A stretch of DNA of 64,000 nucleotides from Clostridium lundense DSM 17049. Lineage in GTDB: Bacteria; Bacillota; Clostridia; Clostridiales; Clostridiaceae. The stretch is taken from assembly GCF_000619945.1 (NCBI RefSeq), contig NZ_JHVC01000011.1, positions 89,626 through 153,625 of the forward strand, given 5' to 3'. The notes under the pieces were generated by a model. It was given only the letters and a program-made list of their open reading frames with translations, did no database searches and was not told the DNA's origin. Below are positions 49,971 through 59,811 of the stretch, one piece after another (positions within the stretch are counted from its first letter, which is position 1; each line of letters opens with the position of its first letter). A program made the translations under genes and the position numbers.

Positions 49971-52391
49971 ATGGCAGACAATTTTGGTTTAAAAATAGGT
50001 GTTGAAGGCGAGCGTGAATTCAAGAACGCACTGCGAGAAATCAATCAATCATTTAAAGTATTGGGCAGTGAAATGGCCCTTGTAACGAGTCAGTTTGATA
50101 AAAACGATAAATCCATTCAGTCAGTTACCGCTCGTAATGCCGTTTTGAATAAAGAAATTGACGCACAGAAAGAAAAGATTTCTACCCTTAAGGCTGCCCT
50201 TGATAATGCCTCCTCCTCTTTTGGTGAAAATGACCGCCGCACTCAGAACTGGCAGATTCAGCTGAACAGGGCACAAGCAGAACTGAACGGTATGGAGCGT
50301 GAACTTGAGGAGTCCACAGTTGAAGCCGAGAATCTTGGTGAAGAGTTAGAGGATTCCGGTAAAAGTGCAGAAGACGCAGGTGGCAGGTTTGAAAAGCTTG
50401 GCGGTCTACTAAAGGGAATTGGTGTGGCTATGGGTGCAGTTGCCGTTGCAGCTGGAGCCGCTGCTATTAAGTTAGGTAAAGAAGTAGTCACACAATTTGG
50501 GGAGCTGGAACAAAACTTAGGTGGATCGGAGGCGGTTTTTGGAGCATACGCTGCATCGATTCAAAAAACCGGTGAAGAAGCCTATAAAAATCTCGGTGTT
50601 TCTCAAAGTGAGTATCTTGCTACTGCCAATAAAATGGGTGCGTTGTTCCAAGGTTCTGGTATACAGCAACAGAGAAGTCTTGAGCTAACTGAAAAGGCCA
50701 TGCAACGTGCGGCAGACATGGCATCGGTTATGGGGATTGATATGTCCTCGGCATTGGAGGCGGTCACTGGGGCGGCAAAGGGTAACTTTGATATGATGGA
50801 TAACTTAGGTGTTGCGATGAACGCTACAAACATCGAAGCCTACGCTCTCGCAAAGGGTCTGGATTTCACTTGGAATACTGCAACACAAGCGGAAAAGGCT
50901 GAAGTCGCAATGCAGATGTTCTTTGAGAACACGGAGCAGTATGCAGGTAACTTTGCAAAAGAATCAACCGAGACGATTTCTGGTTCTATTGGTTTGCTAC
51001 AGGCCGCACTTGGTTCATTTACAGCCGGACTCGGTAATGCCAATGCTGATATGACGAATCTAACTGAGAATCTTGTTGATGCTTTTAAGGCAGTGGTGGA
51101 AAACATTGTGCCGGTGCTTGAAAATATTGTGGCGGCACTTCCGCAGGCGACAGGCGCAATATTAGCAGCGGTTGCAGACTTGCTACCAATGCTTCTTGAA
51201 TTAGTTACAAATATATTCACGCAAGTACTGGAAACCATTTTAAATCTTTTACCGGAACTTATCCCAGCTGCAGTAAGTGCTCTTATGACGATTATCGGAG
51301 CGTTAATTGATAACCTTCCGCTACTGATAAATGCAGCAATCGAACTAGTAACAGCACTTGTGGAGGGTATTGGCATCGCTTTACCACAACTCATCCCTGC
51401 GGCAGTTTCTGCTGTTACGCAGATTGTCCAAGGATTGATGGATAACCTACCACTCATTTTGGATGCCGCTTTGCAGTTGATTATAGGATTAGCAAAAGGA
51501 TTGGTGGATGCAATACCTCAGCTTACTTCTGCATTGCCTGTCATCATCAAAGCAATAGTGGATTTTATCATTAAATCTATTCCGCAGATTATTGAAGCGG
51601 GTATTCAATTATTGACCTCACTGGTTACAGCTTTGCCTACCATTATTACAGCAGTTGTGGAAGCAATCCCGCAAATTATCGACAGTATCATCAGTGCTGT
51701 TATTGGTTCAATCCCTTTGATTATTGATGCAGGTATCCGGCTTTTGGTATCTCTCATTCAAGCATTGCCACAGATTATTACTACTGTTGTAGGTGCTATT
51801 CCCAAGATTGTTACCTCGCTGGTCAATGCCATTATTGGTAACATCGATAAGGTTATTTTAGCGGGTGTTCAACTGTTTGTGGCACTGATTGCAAATCTGC
51901 CAAGGATAATCGTAGAGATTGTTAAAGCAGTACCGCAGATCATCTCTGGACTGGTCAGAGCCTTTACTGGTTATATCGGTCAAATGGCTCAAGTGGGTGG
52001 CAATTTGATTAAAGGTCTATGGCAAGGTATATCAGATGCAGGTGCATGGCTATGGAGTAAAATATCTGGATTTTTCGGAAATGTTGTATCGAAGATTAAA
52101 GACTTCTTTGGTATCCGCTCCCCTTCAACTCTATTTGCTGGAATTGGCCGCAACATGGGTGAAGGTATCGGTGTGGGGTTTGAGGATGCAATGACAGCAG
52201 TTTCAAGGGATATGCAAAATGCAGTACCAACCAGCTTTGATTTTAATTACAGAGGTATATCTGGGCAAGGCAATGCCACTGGTGCAAGTATCACTCAAAA
52301 CATCTCGGTAGTGACACCTAAGGCTCTATCAGAAAAAGAACTAGCACGGCAGTTTAAGAACTTATCCCGTAAACTGGCACTTGAATTGTAA
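49971..52391 (+). CDS. Tail tape measure protein
   Basis: An 806-residue protein. Residues 1-130 form a charged coiled coil; about 145-170 is a hydrophobic segment; about 360-690 is a run of hydrophobic helices repeating every 30-40 residues, each with a pattern like LPQLIPAAVSAVTQIV or IPQIIEAGIQLLTSLV. Its length sets tail length. It precedes the distal tail gene as normal. The repeats are internal duplications and may vary in number. Confidence 0.93.
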   Translation: MADNFGLKIGVEGEREFKNALREINQSFKVLGSEMALVTSQFDKNDKSIQSVTARNAVLNKEIDAQKEKISTLKAALDNASSSFGENDRRTQNWQIQLNRAQAELNGMERELEESTVEAENLGEELEDSGKSAEDAGGRFEKLGGLLKGIGVAMGAVAVAAGAAAIKLGKEVVTQFGELEQNLGGSEAVFGAYAASIQKTGEEAYKNLGVSQSEYLATANKMGALFQGSGIQQQRSLELTEKAMQRAADMASVMGIDMSSALEAVTGAAKGNFDMMDNLGVAMNATNIEAYALAKGLDFTWNTATQAEKAEVAMQMFFENTEQYAGNFAKESTETISGSIGLLQAALGSFTAGLGNANADMTNLTENLVDAFKAVVENIVPVLENIVAALPQATGAILAAVADLLPMLLELVTNIFTQVLETILNLLPELIPAAVSALMTIIGALIDNLPLLINAAIELVTALVEGIGIALPQLIPAAVSAVTQIVQGLMDNLPLILDAALQLIIGLAKGLVDAIPQLTSALPVIIKAIVDFIIKSIPQIIEAGIQLLTSLVTALPTIITAVVEAIPQIIDSIISAVIGSIPLIIDAGIRLLVSLIQALPQIITTVVGAIPKIVTSLVNAIIGNIDKVILAGVQLFVALIANLPRIIVEIVKAVPQIISGLVRAFTGYIGQMAQVGGNLIKGLWQGISDAGAWLWSKISGFFGNVVSKIKDFFGIRSPSTLFAGIGRNMGEGIGVGFEDAMTAVSRDMQNAVPTSFDFNYRGISGQGNATGASITQNISVVTPKALSEKELARQFKNLSRKLALEL

Positions 52392-52404
52392 AGGAGGTAC
52401 GGAA

Positions 52405-53256
52405 ATGGAGCTAACATACACCAATAGAGATGGAGAGAGCATTACGCTTAAGCAAAGCCGACCGTATTTTCTTATGAAGATAGATGGTACTGGCAATATG
52501 CGTCAAACCGTCAACACTTTCAAGGCGCCAGACCAGGATGGCGCTTTTTATATTTCTTCCACGCTAGATATGCGAAACATAACGATTGAAGGTACGGTTG
52601 TTGCTGATACTCCCGATGAGGCGTATAAAAGGAGACAACGCTTCCTTCAAATATTTAGTCCAAAGCTATTAGGGACGCTTCAATACCGCGAGCGACAGAT
52701 ATCCTGTGTTGTGGAGGAGGCAGGTTTTAGTGTTTCTAATCGGCAACGAATACCAAACTTCTTTGTCAGTCTGCTCTGCCCATCCCCTTTCTTTGAGACA
52801 TTAAATGAAGTGCGAGAGGAACTGGCATCATGGATACCGCTATTTGAGTTTGAATTGGAAATTCCAATGACTGGGATGGAGTTCGGAATGCGTCAACCTA
52901 GCCAAATCATTACGGTGGAAAATATAGGGGATGTATCTTGTGGATGCGAGATAGTGTTTAGGGCCTTAGGTACTGTGTCGAACCCTGAACTATTAAACAT
53001 AGACACGGGAGAATATATCCGACTTCTCACTACAATGAGCGCTGGGGATGAACTTCGTGTATATACCCATTTCGCTGGTAAGCGTGTAGTCCAGATTGAT
53101 GGGTCAACGGTTACAAATGCATTTTCACTGTTAGATACGAATTCGGTGTTCTTTCAACTAGCGGCGGGTCTTAATACACTGCGTTACGATGCTTCTGTCA
53201 ATATGGAACTGTTAGAGGTTAGTATTTACTTTCGTCCGCAGTTTCTGGGGGTGTGA
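52405..53256 (+). CDS. Distal tail protein (Dit-like)
   Basis: A 283-residue protein with ESITLKQSRPYFLMKIDGTG, a beta-rich N-terminal hub domain and a DEAYKRRQRFLQIFSPK segment typical of phage tail component/Dit proteins. It forms the hub where tail tube meets baseplate. Start at the ATG behind AAAGGAGGTACGGA. Its stop overlaps the next gene. Confidence 0.85.
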   Translation: MELTYTNRDGESITLKQSRPYFLMKIDGTGNMRQTVNTFKAPDQDGAFYISSTLDMRNITIEGTVVADTPDEAYKRRQRFLQIFSPKLLGTLQYRERQISCVVEEAGFSVSNRQRIPNFFVSLLCPSPFFETLNEVREELASWIPLFEFELEIPMTGMEFGMRQPSQIITVENIGDVSCGCEIVFRALGTVSNPELLNIDTGEYIRLLTTMSAGDELRVYTHFAGKRVVQIDGSTVTNAFSLLDTNSVFFQLAAGLNTLRYDASVNMELLEVSIYFRPQFLGV

Positions 53257-53258
53257 AA

Positions 53259-55175
53259 ATGGAACTGTATATCTACAATTCAAACCGAGAGCTTGCGGGC
53301 ATTGTGGAATCTTTCGAGTACTTGCGCTGGACGAGAAGCTACTCCCAGTGTGGCTCATTTGAGTTAAAGGCGATAGCAACTCCGAAGAATACAGAACTCT
53401 TAAAGGAAGGGAATATCATCTGGAAAAATGATGATGAGGAAGCCGGGATCATCGAGCATCTAGAACTTTCTCAAACCGAGCATGAAATTATTACTGCAAG
53501 TGGTCGCTTTGCAACCTCCTTCCTCTCCCGCCGCATTGTTTGGCAAACGGAGAAACTGTCTGGTGACATATCTGTCTGTGTGGAGCAGTTGATAAATAAT
53601 AATCTTATCAATCCTTCTGATACAGCAAGGAAGATTTCAAACATAACCTTTTCTGCTCCAAACTTAAATGTTCCCATCAGCACACAAATATCGTATAGAA
53701 ATTTGATGGATGCGGTGACAGGACTATGTGTTGCCTCAGATATTGGCATTAAGACCGTGTTCTCTCCCGCGACAGGGGGATTTACCATATCGTTGTATAG
53801 AGGAAAGGAATCACAAGCAGTATTTTCTAAGGAATATGAAAATCTTACTGAACAGATTTATACGATAAGTGCAGGAGATTATGCCAACACTGCCCTTGTT
53901 GCTGGTGAAGGAGAAGGCATAGAGCGAACCTTTATTTCGATTACAGGTGGCTCAGGTGAGACAAGACATGAAATTTTTGTGGATGCTAAGGATTTGCGGG
54001 CGGAAGACTTTGGTTCGGATTACATTGATACACTAATCTTTCGAGGTCAAAGTAAGCTTAGTGAGCAGGCAATACGCTATTCATTTGATACATCGGTCAA
54101 TCCACACGGCAATTTAACATATAAGATAGACTTCGATCTTGGGCAGACCGTCAAAGTTATTTCCAAAGCGTGGGGTGTATCCATGACGACACGTATCACC
54201 GAAGTCGAAGAAACCTATGACGCAGATGGCCAGAGTATCAGTGTAGTGTTCGGAAAAGCTGAGTTGACAATAGCACAAAAATTACGCTCCGACTTGAGTG
54301 AAGTTAAAACAGCAATAATGGCACCAACTGGCATATCCGAAATTGCACAGGCTATAGGGACCGTGGAGGAAACCTTAGGTGACTTGACTGAGGTAGATTC
54401 AGAGATTCAAGGAGACAGCGTAGCATCTACTATCAATAATCTGTATGGTAAACTACCAGCACTCGAAATCAATGTGGGCGGAGGTGCTATATCCATTGGA
54501 CAATATGCGTTGTACCATATGAACTCTGGGGATGCCTTTTATTTCACCTCATGGAGTGGCAATAAGTTTAGTGACCAGCCAAGTGATGACGGTCATGTCT
54601 TTTTGGTAAAGCATAACGGGGATAACACGGGGAATGGCTATCAGCGGGCAATGGGTTTCTTTATTTCTCGTAATACCATGACATTTTATGTGATTTCTGT
54701 TTTCGTATTTAACAACCCTTCTGGTCAAGCAAACTGGCTTAATATCAATAATGAACCTGTAACTACTGCAAGGATTGCCAATGGAGCAGTCACAGGCTTG
54801 AAAATTGCAGACCGTACAATTACAGCCACTAAACTGGCTTCTTCCTTTAGCGACTACTCAACTACAGAACAAAACACAGGGCGGCTATGGATAGATGGCA
54901 AGACGATTTATCGTAAAGAGATAAATCTCGGTTCGCTTACGGATACAACACCAAAACATGTACCTCATGGTATAGCAAACCTCAGCACTGTTGTCAGTTT
55001 AACCGGTTTTGTCACGAATGGGAGTGTTTTCTTGCCACTGCCCCTTGCTCGTTACAACAACTTTGCATCTCAAATCGGACTCTTCGTGAATATGACCGAC
55101 ATTGTAGTCGAACCAGGCAATGATAGAACTGCATATACAGGCTATGTAGTTATAGAGTACACAAAAACCGTTTAG
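53259..55175 (+). CDS. Tail hub/spike protein, ReqiPepy6 Gp37-like family
   Basis: A 638-residue protein beginning MELYIYNSNRELAGIVESFEYLRWTRSYSQCGSFEL, the hallmark of Gp37-like baseplate proteins. The N-terminal 370 residues are the hub domain; the C-terminal part (after about 390) has collagen-free beta segments and the linkers IANGAVTGLKIADRTITATKLA seen in fibers. It likely contacts the cell surface. No peptidase motif is seen. Confidence 0.82.
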   Translation: MELYIYNSNRELAGIVESFEYLRWTRSYSQCGSFELKAIATPKNTELLKEGNIIWKNDDEEAGIIEHLELSQTEHEIITASGRFATSFLSRRIVWQTEKLSGDISVCVEQLINNNLINPSDTARKISNITFSAPNLNVPISTQISYRNLMDAVTGLCVASDIGIKTVFSPATGGFTISLYRGKESQAVFSKEYENLTEQIYTISAGDYANTALVAGEGEGIERTFISITGGSGETRHEIFVDAKDLRAEDFGSDYIDTLIFRGQSKLSEQAIRYSFDTSVNPHGNLTYKIDFDLGQTVKVISKAWGVSMTTRITEVEETYDADGQSISVVFGKAELTIAQKLRSDLSEVKTAIMAPTGISEIAQAIGTVEETLGDLTEVDSEIQGDSVASTINNLYGKLPALEINVGGGAISIGQYALYHMNSGDAFYFTSWSGNKFSDQPSDDGHVFLVKHNGDNTGNGYQRAMGFFISRNTMTFYVISVFVFNNPSGQANWLNINNEPVTTARIANGAVTGLKIADRTITATKLASSFSDYSTTEQNTGRLWIDGKTIYRKEINLGSLTDTTPKHVPHGIANLSTVVSLTGFVTNGSVFLPLPLARYNNFASQIGLFVNMTDIVVEPGNDRTAYTGYVVIEYTKTV

Positions 55176-55192
55176 TAAGGAGGGAATAGTTT

Positions 55193-55696
55193 ATGGAGAA
55201 AAGTGGATTTTTCAACTCATCTGATGGAGATAGAATCTATGACGCAACAGATTTCGCTGCATATTTTGGAAGCCTTGTCTCGAATGGTGTATTTTATTCT
55301 ACACCAACAAACCTTCTGGTGTCTCCAGGGATTGGGTTGGCAGTGAGCATAGCAGCGGGCAGTGCGTGGATTAATGGTTATCGATATGAAAATACGGATG
55401 TTTTAAACAAACCACTTTCTACAGCAGACGGAAGCAATCCTCGCATAGACCGGGTTGTGGTTCGCTTAAGTCAAATTACGAGGAGCATTCAGCTTGCCAT
55501 TGTCACGGGTACTCCCGCAGCAACACCCATAGCTCCAGAGTTGACAAGAACAAGCGATGTCTATGAACTTGGCATCGCTGATGTTTTAGTACCTTCGGCT
55601 GCCACATCGATTTCAGCAAATAACATTATAGATACCCGATTGAATACTAGCCTTTGTGGGCTGGTAAACTCGCTAGTTTCGGCTGTTTATGAATAG
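55193..55696 (+). CDS. Tail fiber/baseplate-associated protein
   Basis: A 167-residue protein (FFNSSDGDRIYDATDFAAYFGSLVSNGVFY...) with a beta-rich centre and IDRVVVRLSQITRSIQLAIVTGTPA. Such proteins occur between the Gp37-like gene and fiber genes in Gram-positive phages. Probably structural. Site AAGGAGGGAATAGTTT. Confidence 0.75.
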   Translation: MEKSGFFNSSDGDRIYDATDFAAYFGSLVSNGVFYSTPTNLLVSPGIGLAVSIAAGSAWINGYRYENTDVLNKPLSTADGSNPRIDRVVVRLSQITRSIQLAIVTGTPAATPIAPELTRTSDVYELGIADVLVPSAATSISANNIIDTRLNTSLCGLVNSLVSAVYE

Positions 55697-55712
55697 GAGG
55701 AGGTGAATGTAA

Positions 55713-58067
55713 GTGGCGGATATTAATGGCATCACTCTGCAGGCGGGTTCTAGCCCGACCGTCCATTACACAATTACTTATACCAAAAGCCGTCTAAATA
55801 ATAGTCAGATGAGATACAACTTCACCATATCCGCTGCGTTGGGTTCATCAGGTTCCTTTATCCGTAGTGGTTATGCATTGCTTTGCACTATGACTGTAAA
55901 TGGTTCTTCTTCACAGGTACGTATTAAAGCGGCGGACGGAGATAACTGGGAAGGGACCACACCAAGGCTCAGATATGTTTCGGTGACCTGTGCTTCTACT
56001 ACAGGTAATGCAACACAGCCAGTCACATTCAAAGTGGTATCTGATGGACGATTGCCATTATCCTCTGGGGTAATTACCAATTCAAGCTATACGGTATTAA
56101 GTTCTCCATTGCTTACTACAGTTTGTGGAGCCCCAACATCTTGTACGGTTTCTCCAACACTTGCGGAAGGGAATGTGACTCTTTCTTGGAGCGGTGCTTC
56201 TGGGGGGATCAATAATACAATTTCTAGTTACGAGATTCAATATAGCGATTCCACCGATAATGTCACATGGGGAGCATGGACAGCTCTGACAACGGTGACC
56301 ACCACAGCGACAAGTGGTAGTGTATCCGTTGCACCGCCTCCCACCCGAGGTAATTATCGAAGGTTTCAAGTACGAACCCGTGGTACAGCAGGAGCTAGTT
56401 ATTACTCTAGCTGGAAAGTATCCACAAACAGTGTCCGTAGAAATAATGGGCCAAAGCCAGCGACGACTGCTGTTGCCTCCCCTGCGGCATATAGTAATGA
56501 GACTATCACACTTACTTGGAGCGGAGCATCTAGCGGTACCAGTCCAATTAAGGGATATCAAATTGCCAGTCGCACATCTACGGATAATAGTACTTGGAGT
56601 GCGTGGAATGTGTTGACCACGTTGACACTGGCGGCAAGCGGAGGGAGCTATAACCCAATAGTTTCAAGGACTCCAGGAACATATACTCAATTTGGTATTT
56701 GGACAATTGATACATTGGATGTTTATTCAATAGAAAAAGTCAGCAATAGTATCTATTGTAATGTCACAGCTTGTGCAGCACCGACCCTTTGCACGGTAAG
56801 TGCAACATTATCTGAAGGAAATGTCACTCTTTCTTGGAGCGGAGCATCTGGCGGTGCAGGTAACCCTATCACTTCCTATGAAATACAGTACAGTGATTCA
56901 CATGATAACATCAATTGGGGTGCCTGGTTGGCATTGGCTATAGTCAATACTTCTGCAACAAGCAGTATTTTAAATGTCAGTCCACCTGCTATACGTGGCC
57001 ATTATCGTCGGTTTCGAATAAGAACTCGTGGTACGGCTGGTGAGGATTATTACTCAGACTGGACTATTTCCAGCAATACTGTTCGTAAAAACATACTGCC
57101 CATACCACCGACTATTTTTGCCGCAAACCCTCCTATATATGAAGCTAATACAATAAATCTTTCATGGAGTGGGACGGTACCTGGAACCAGTGCGATTAAG
57201 CAGTATGTCATACAACAGTCTACATCGACAGATGGTGTGAATTGGTCGGCATACGTAGCACTGACGACTATTATTTCAAGCAATACCTCAGGTAGCCTTC
57301 AGGTAAATGCTTCACAAATAGCTGGTCGGTATACCCGTTATCGAATCAGTGTTACAGATGCACTTGATGCAGTTTCTGCCTTTGTAGTTAGCAACATAGT
57401 AAAGAAAAACAGCCCACCTGCATCACCAGTAGTGGACTGTCCAATGTCTGGCAATTTTACTTATAACTCTACACCACGTTTTATGATTACAACAGGAATT
57501 GAACCAGATGGACAAACACAAATAGTGGAGGTAAGGATTGACTCTGGTCCATGGCAAAATAGCGTGGACAATCCTGAGCGGTTTTCTGTAAGCGGCTATC
57601 TTGGTAATGGTGTCAAGACGGTTTACCAAGCAGAACCTCTTTCTGTAGGAAATCATACGGTTACTTTTCGTTGCCTTGACAGTGATATCGAGTCAGCAAG
57701 CACAGAAGTTGTTCGTACCTTCACGATTTTAGCATTACCTTTTGAAATCATCACCGCTAATGTGACACATGTAAAGGCAGCGCATATTAAGACGCTTCGA
57801 ACTGCTATAAACAGGGTACGTAGCTATTACAATATGTCCCCTGCAACTTGGAAAGAGGAGATCATCGCAAGAAAGACCACTGTTAAGAATTGGCCATTCC
57901 ATATCGTTGAAATGCGTAAAGCTATTGATGCGATTACTATGATAATTAATAGTTTTGATTCTTCCCATGCATTCGATATACCATCTGTCACATGGCTACC
58001 TATTGGTACAGGAAGACCTAGGGCAGATGTGATGCAACAAATTCATGACCTAATAAAAATAATGTAA
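55713..58067 (+). CDS. Large tail fiber protein with fibronectin III-like repeats
   Basis: A 784-residue protein. From about residue 140 to 570 it has four tandem beta repeats; two carry the near-identical core EGNVTLSWSGASGG followed by SYEIQYSDS and a W-rich strand, and the alternating ones have NxIxLSWSG. This is the fibronectin type III/Ig-like pattern of phage tail adhesins. A C-terminal helical region (KAAHIKTLRTAINRVRSYY) may anchor or trimerise it. GTG start behind AGGAGGTGAATGTAA. Likely binds host surface glycans. Confidence 0.78.
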   Translation: MADINGITLQAGSSPTVHYTITYTKSRLNNSQMRYNFTISAALGSSGSFIRSGYALLCTMTVNGSSSQVRIKAADGDNWEGTTPRLRYVSVTCASTTGNATQPVTFKVVSDGRLPLSSGVITNSSYTVLSSPLLTTVCGAPTSCTVSPTLAEGNVTLSWSGASGGINNTISSYEIQYSDSTDNVTWGAWTALTTVTTTATSGSVSVAPPPTRGNYRRFQVRTRGTAGASYYSSWKVSTNSVRRNNGPKPATTAVASPAAYSNETITLTWSGASSGTSPIKGYQIASRTSTDNSTWSAWNVLTTLTLAASGGSYNPIVSRTPGTYTQFGIWTIDTLDVYSIEKVSNSIYCNVTACAAPTLCTVSATLSEGNVTLSWSGASGGAGNPITSYEIQYSDSHDNINWGAWLALAIVNTSATSSILNVSPPAIRGHYRRFRIRTRGTAGEDYYSDWTISSNTVRKNILPIPPTIFAANPPIYEANTINLSWSGTVPGTSAIKQYVIQQSTSTDGVNWSAYVALTTIISSNTSGSLQVNASQIAGRYTRYRISVTDALDAVSAFVVSNIVKKNSPPASPVVDCPMSGNFTYNSTPRFMITTGIEPDGQTQIVEVRIDSGPWQNSVDNPERFSVSGYLGNGVKTVYQAEPLSVGNHTVTFRCLDSDIESASTEVVRTFTILALPFEIITANVTHVKAAHIKTLRTAINRVRSYYNMSPATWKEEIIARKTTVKNWPFHIVEMRKAIDAITMIINSFDSSHAFDIPSVTWLPIGTGRPRADVMQQIHDLIKIM

Positions 58068-58142
58068 AAATAAAATTCAGTGCTCTTGTCATTTGCAGGG
58101 GCGCTTTTCTATATGGAAATACACGAAACGGAGGTGTCTTTA

Positions 58143-58583
58143 ATGAAAGAAATTTGGAATTGGATACAGCTGGCTATTGCCGCAGTCGGTGGATTTCTTG
58201 GGTGGTTTCTCGGTGGTTATGACGGATTTCTCTATGCACTGGTAGCCTTTGTAATCATTGACTACCTGACAGGTGTCTTTTGTGCAATTGCAAACAAAAA
58301 ACTGTGTAGCGAAATCGGTGCTAAGGGGATTTTCAAAAAGGTACTCATCTTTATAATGGTAGGCATCGCTCATATTATCGATACACAAATTTTGGTTAGT
58401 ATTGGAGAAAATAGTGGCATTTTACGAACAGCAGTAATCTTTTTCTACCTAAGTAATGAAGGAGTATCCATTTTAGAGAACGCTGGACATATTGGACTGC
58501 CTATTCCAGAAAACCTAAAATCGGTTTTACAGCAACTACATGGACGTGATGGGGAACCGCCTAAGCCTGGTGGTGGAAGATGA
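58143..58583 (+). CDS. Phage holin, toxin secretion/lysis type
   Basis: A 146-residue membrane protein: hydrophobic segments at about 6-25, 30-50 and 65-85 and DYLTGVFCAIANKKLCSEIGAKGIFKK, the phage holin family 4 pattern. It forms membrane lesions so the amidase can reach the wall. Start at the ATG behind GGAGGTGTCTTTA. Confidence 0.9.
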   Translation: MKEIWNWIQLAIAAVGGFLGWFLGGYDGFLYALVAFVIIDYLTGVFCAIANKKLCSEIGAKGIFKKVLIFIMVGIAHIIDTQILVSIGENSGILRTAVIFFYLSNEGVSILENAGHIGLPIPENLKSVLQQLHGRDGEPPKPGGGR

Positions 58584-58614
58584 TTGACTTAATATTCGAT
58601 TAGAGGTGATTTTA

Positions 58615-59316
58615 ATGAAGTTACGCAAACTATTACTTACGAACAATGCCTGCTATAAAGCGGGTAAAACCATAACGCCAAAGGGTATTATGGTTCACTC
58701 GACTGGTGCAAACAACCCATGGTTGAAGCGATATGTTGGCCCAGACGATGGCTTGCTCGGAAAGAATCAATACAACAACCATTGGAATCAAGATAGACCT
58801 GGAGGTCGTCAAGTTTGTGTTCATGCCTTTATTGGTAAATTAGCGAATGGCTCCATTGCCACCTATCAAACATTGCCTTGGAATCATCGAGGTTGGCATG
58901 CTGGCGGAACTGCAAACAATACTCATATAGGATTTGAAATCTGCGAGGACAGTCTAACTGATGCCTCGTATTTTTCTGCCGTTTATAAGGAAGCTGTGGA
59001 GCTTTGTGTATATCTTTGTAAACTCTTTGGGTTCAGTGAGAAGGATATCATCTGCCATAGCGAAGGTTATAAACGAGACATTGCCAGCAACCATGGGGAT
59101 GTGATGCACTGGTTTCCTAAACATGGGAAGAGTATGGACACCTTTCGAGCGGATGTGAAGAAACTATTAAGTGCTGAAAACAAGTCAGCAGAGCCAGTGA
59201 AAAAGAAATATTACCGTGTGCAGATTGGTGCATATTCGGACAAAGCAAATGCTGATGCACAGCTTGCCAAAGCTAAAAAGGCAGGCTTTACGGATGCATT
59301 TATTAAGTATGATTAA
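58615..59316 (+). CDS. N-acetylmuramoyl-L-alanine amidase endolysin with SPOR domain
   Basis: A 233-residue endolysin. The amidase_2/PGRP-type core has zinc-site His in IMVHSTGANN and in the GDVMHWFPKHG segment, with WHAGGTANNTHIGFEIC in between. The last 40 residues (YYRVQIGAYSDKANADAQLAKAKKAGF) are a SPOR domain that binds denuded glycan. It cuts the amide between MurNAc and L-Ala. Start at the ATG behind GAGGTGATTTTA. Confidence 0.92.
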   Translation: MKLRKLLLTNNACYKAGKTITPKGIMVHSTGANNPWLKRYVGPDDGLLGKNQYNNHWNQDRPGGRQVCVHAFIGKLANGSIATYQTLPWNHRGWHAGGTANNTHIGFEICEDSLTDASYFSAVYKEAVELCVYLCKLFGFSEKDIICHSEGYKRDIASNHGDVMHWFPKHGKSMDTFRADVKKLLSAENKSAEPVKKKYYRVQIGAYSDKANADAQLAKAKKAGFTDAFIKYD

Positions 59317-59395
59317 TCAAAAGGGCGAGTTAAAAACGGTGTTGCTTGATTTTCACAAAGTCTCTCAAATAAAATATTAAACTATTAATTTATCT

Positions 59396-59431
59396 AGCCT
59401 GTGGGGTTCTTCCCTTGCAGGCCCTTTTTTT
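59396..59431 (+). terminator. Late operon terminator
   Basis: GCCTGTGGGG and CCCTTGCAGGC form a stem with an internal mismatch and 5-base loop, followed by TTTTTTT. It ends the structural/lysis operon. Confidence 0.85.
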
Positions 59432-59458
59432 ATGCCTTGATTTTATTAAATTCTAACA

Positions 59459-59501
59459 AATCCTCAACTTCGACCTGTTCCCACGGCTATTAGGTAGGAG
59501 G
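59459..59501 (+). promoter_or_regulatory. Repeated two-block motif, copy C (candidate phage promoter)
   Basis: AATCCTCAAC, 16 bases, GGCTATTAGGTAGGAGG. It lies between the late terminator and the recombinase operon. The start of the first gene is only 10 bases after the motif, so a transcript from it would have a very short leader with its AGGAGGTGAT ribosome site near the 5' end. Confidence 0.55.
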
Positions 59502-59510
59502 TGATTCCTA

Positions 59511-59750
59511 GTGAATCTGCACGAGGATAAAAAAGTTACGAAGATCTCGGATGAGGTTATAGACAAAAGCACCACCGCACTTAAGAGAGTGTCACAGGAA
59601 CAGTTACAACGTGAGTTTGATTATATTCAGGCAGAAAAATTGCTGAGAAAGATGCTCGAAAAAGGCTTAATAACTGAAGTAGAATTCAACAAGATAGACG
59701 CACTCAACCGCCAAACTTTCTCCCCTTATTTGGCAGAGATAATGCCCTGA
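59511..59750 (+). CDS. SHOCT-like small protein before recombinases
   Basis: A 79-residue protein. The C-terminal QAEKLLRKMLEKGLITEVEFNKID is a SHOCT-type short helical motif. It is often the gene just before serine recombinases in Clostridiales elements and may regulate or assist them. GTG start behind AGGAGGTGATTCC. The N-terminal half has no recognised domain. Confidence 0.7.
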   Translation: MNLHEDKKVTKISDEVIDKSTTALKRVSQEQLQREFDYIQAEKLLRKMLEKGLITEVEFNKIDALNRQTFSPYLAEIMP

Positions 59751-59811
59751 AATCGTTGATATATAAGGGTTTCAGAGGTAATATGTGACCTACCAAGAAG
59801 GAGGTGAGAGG

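Noticed and set aside
51240..52000. Repeats in the tape measure gene as a CRISPR or minisatellite
   Set aside because: The repeats are imperfect at DNA level and in phase with hydrophobic helices of the protein, so they are protein repeats. No CRISPR array was seen anywhere in the window.
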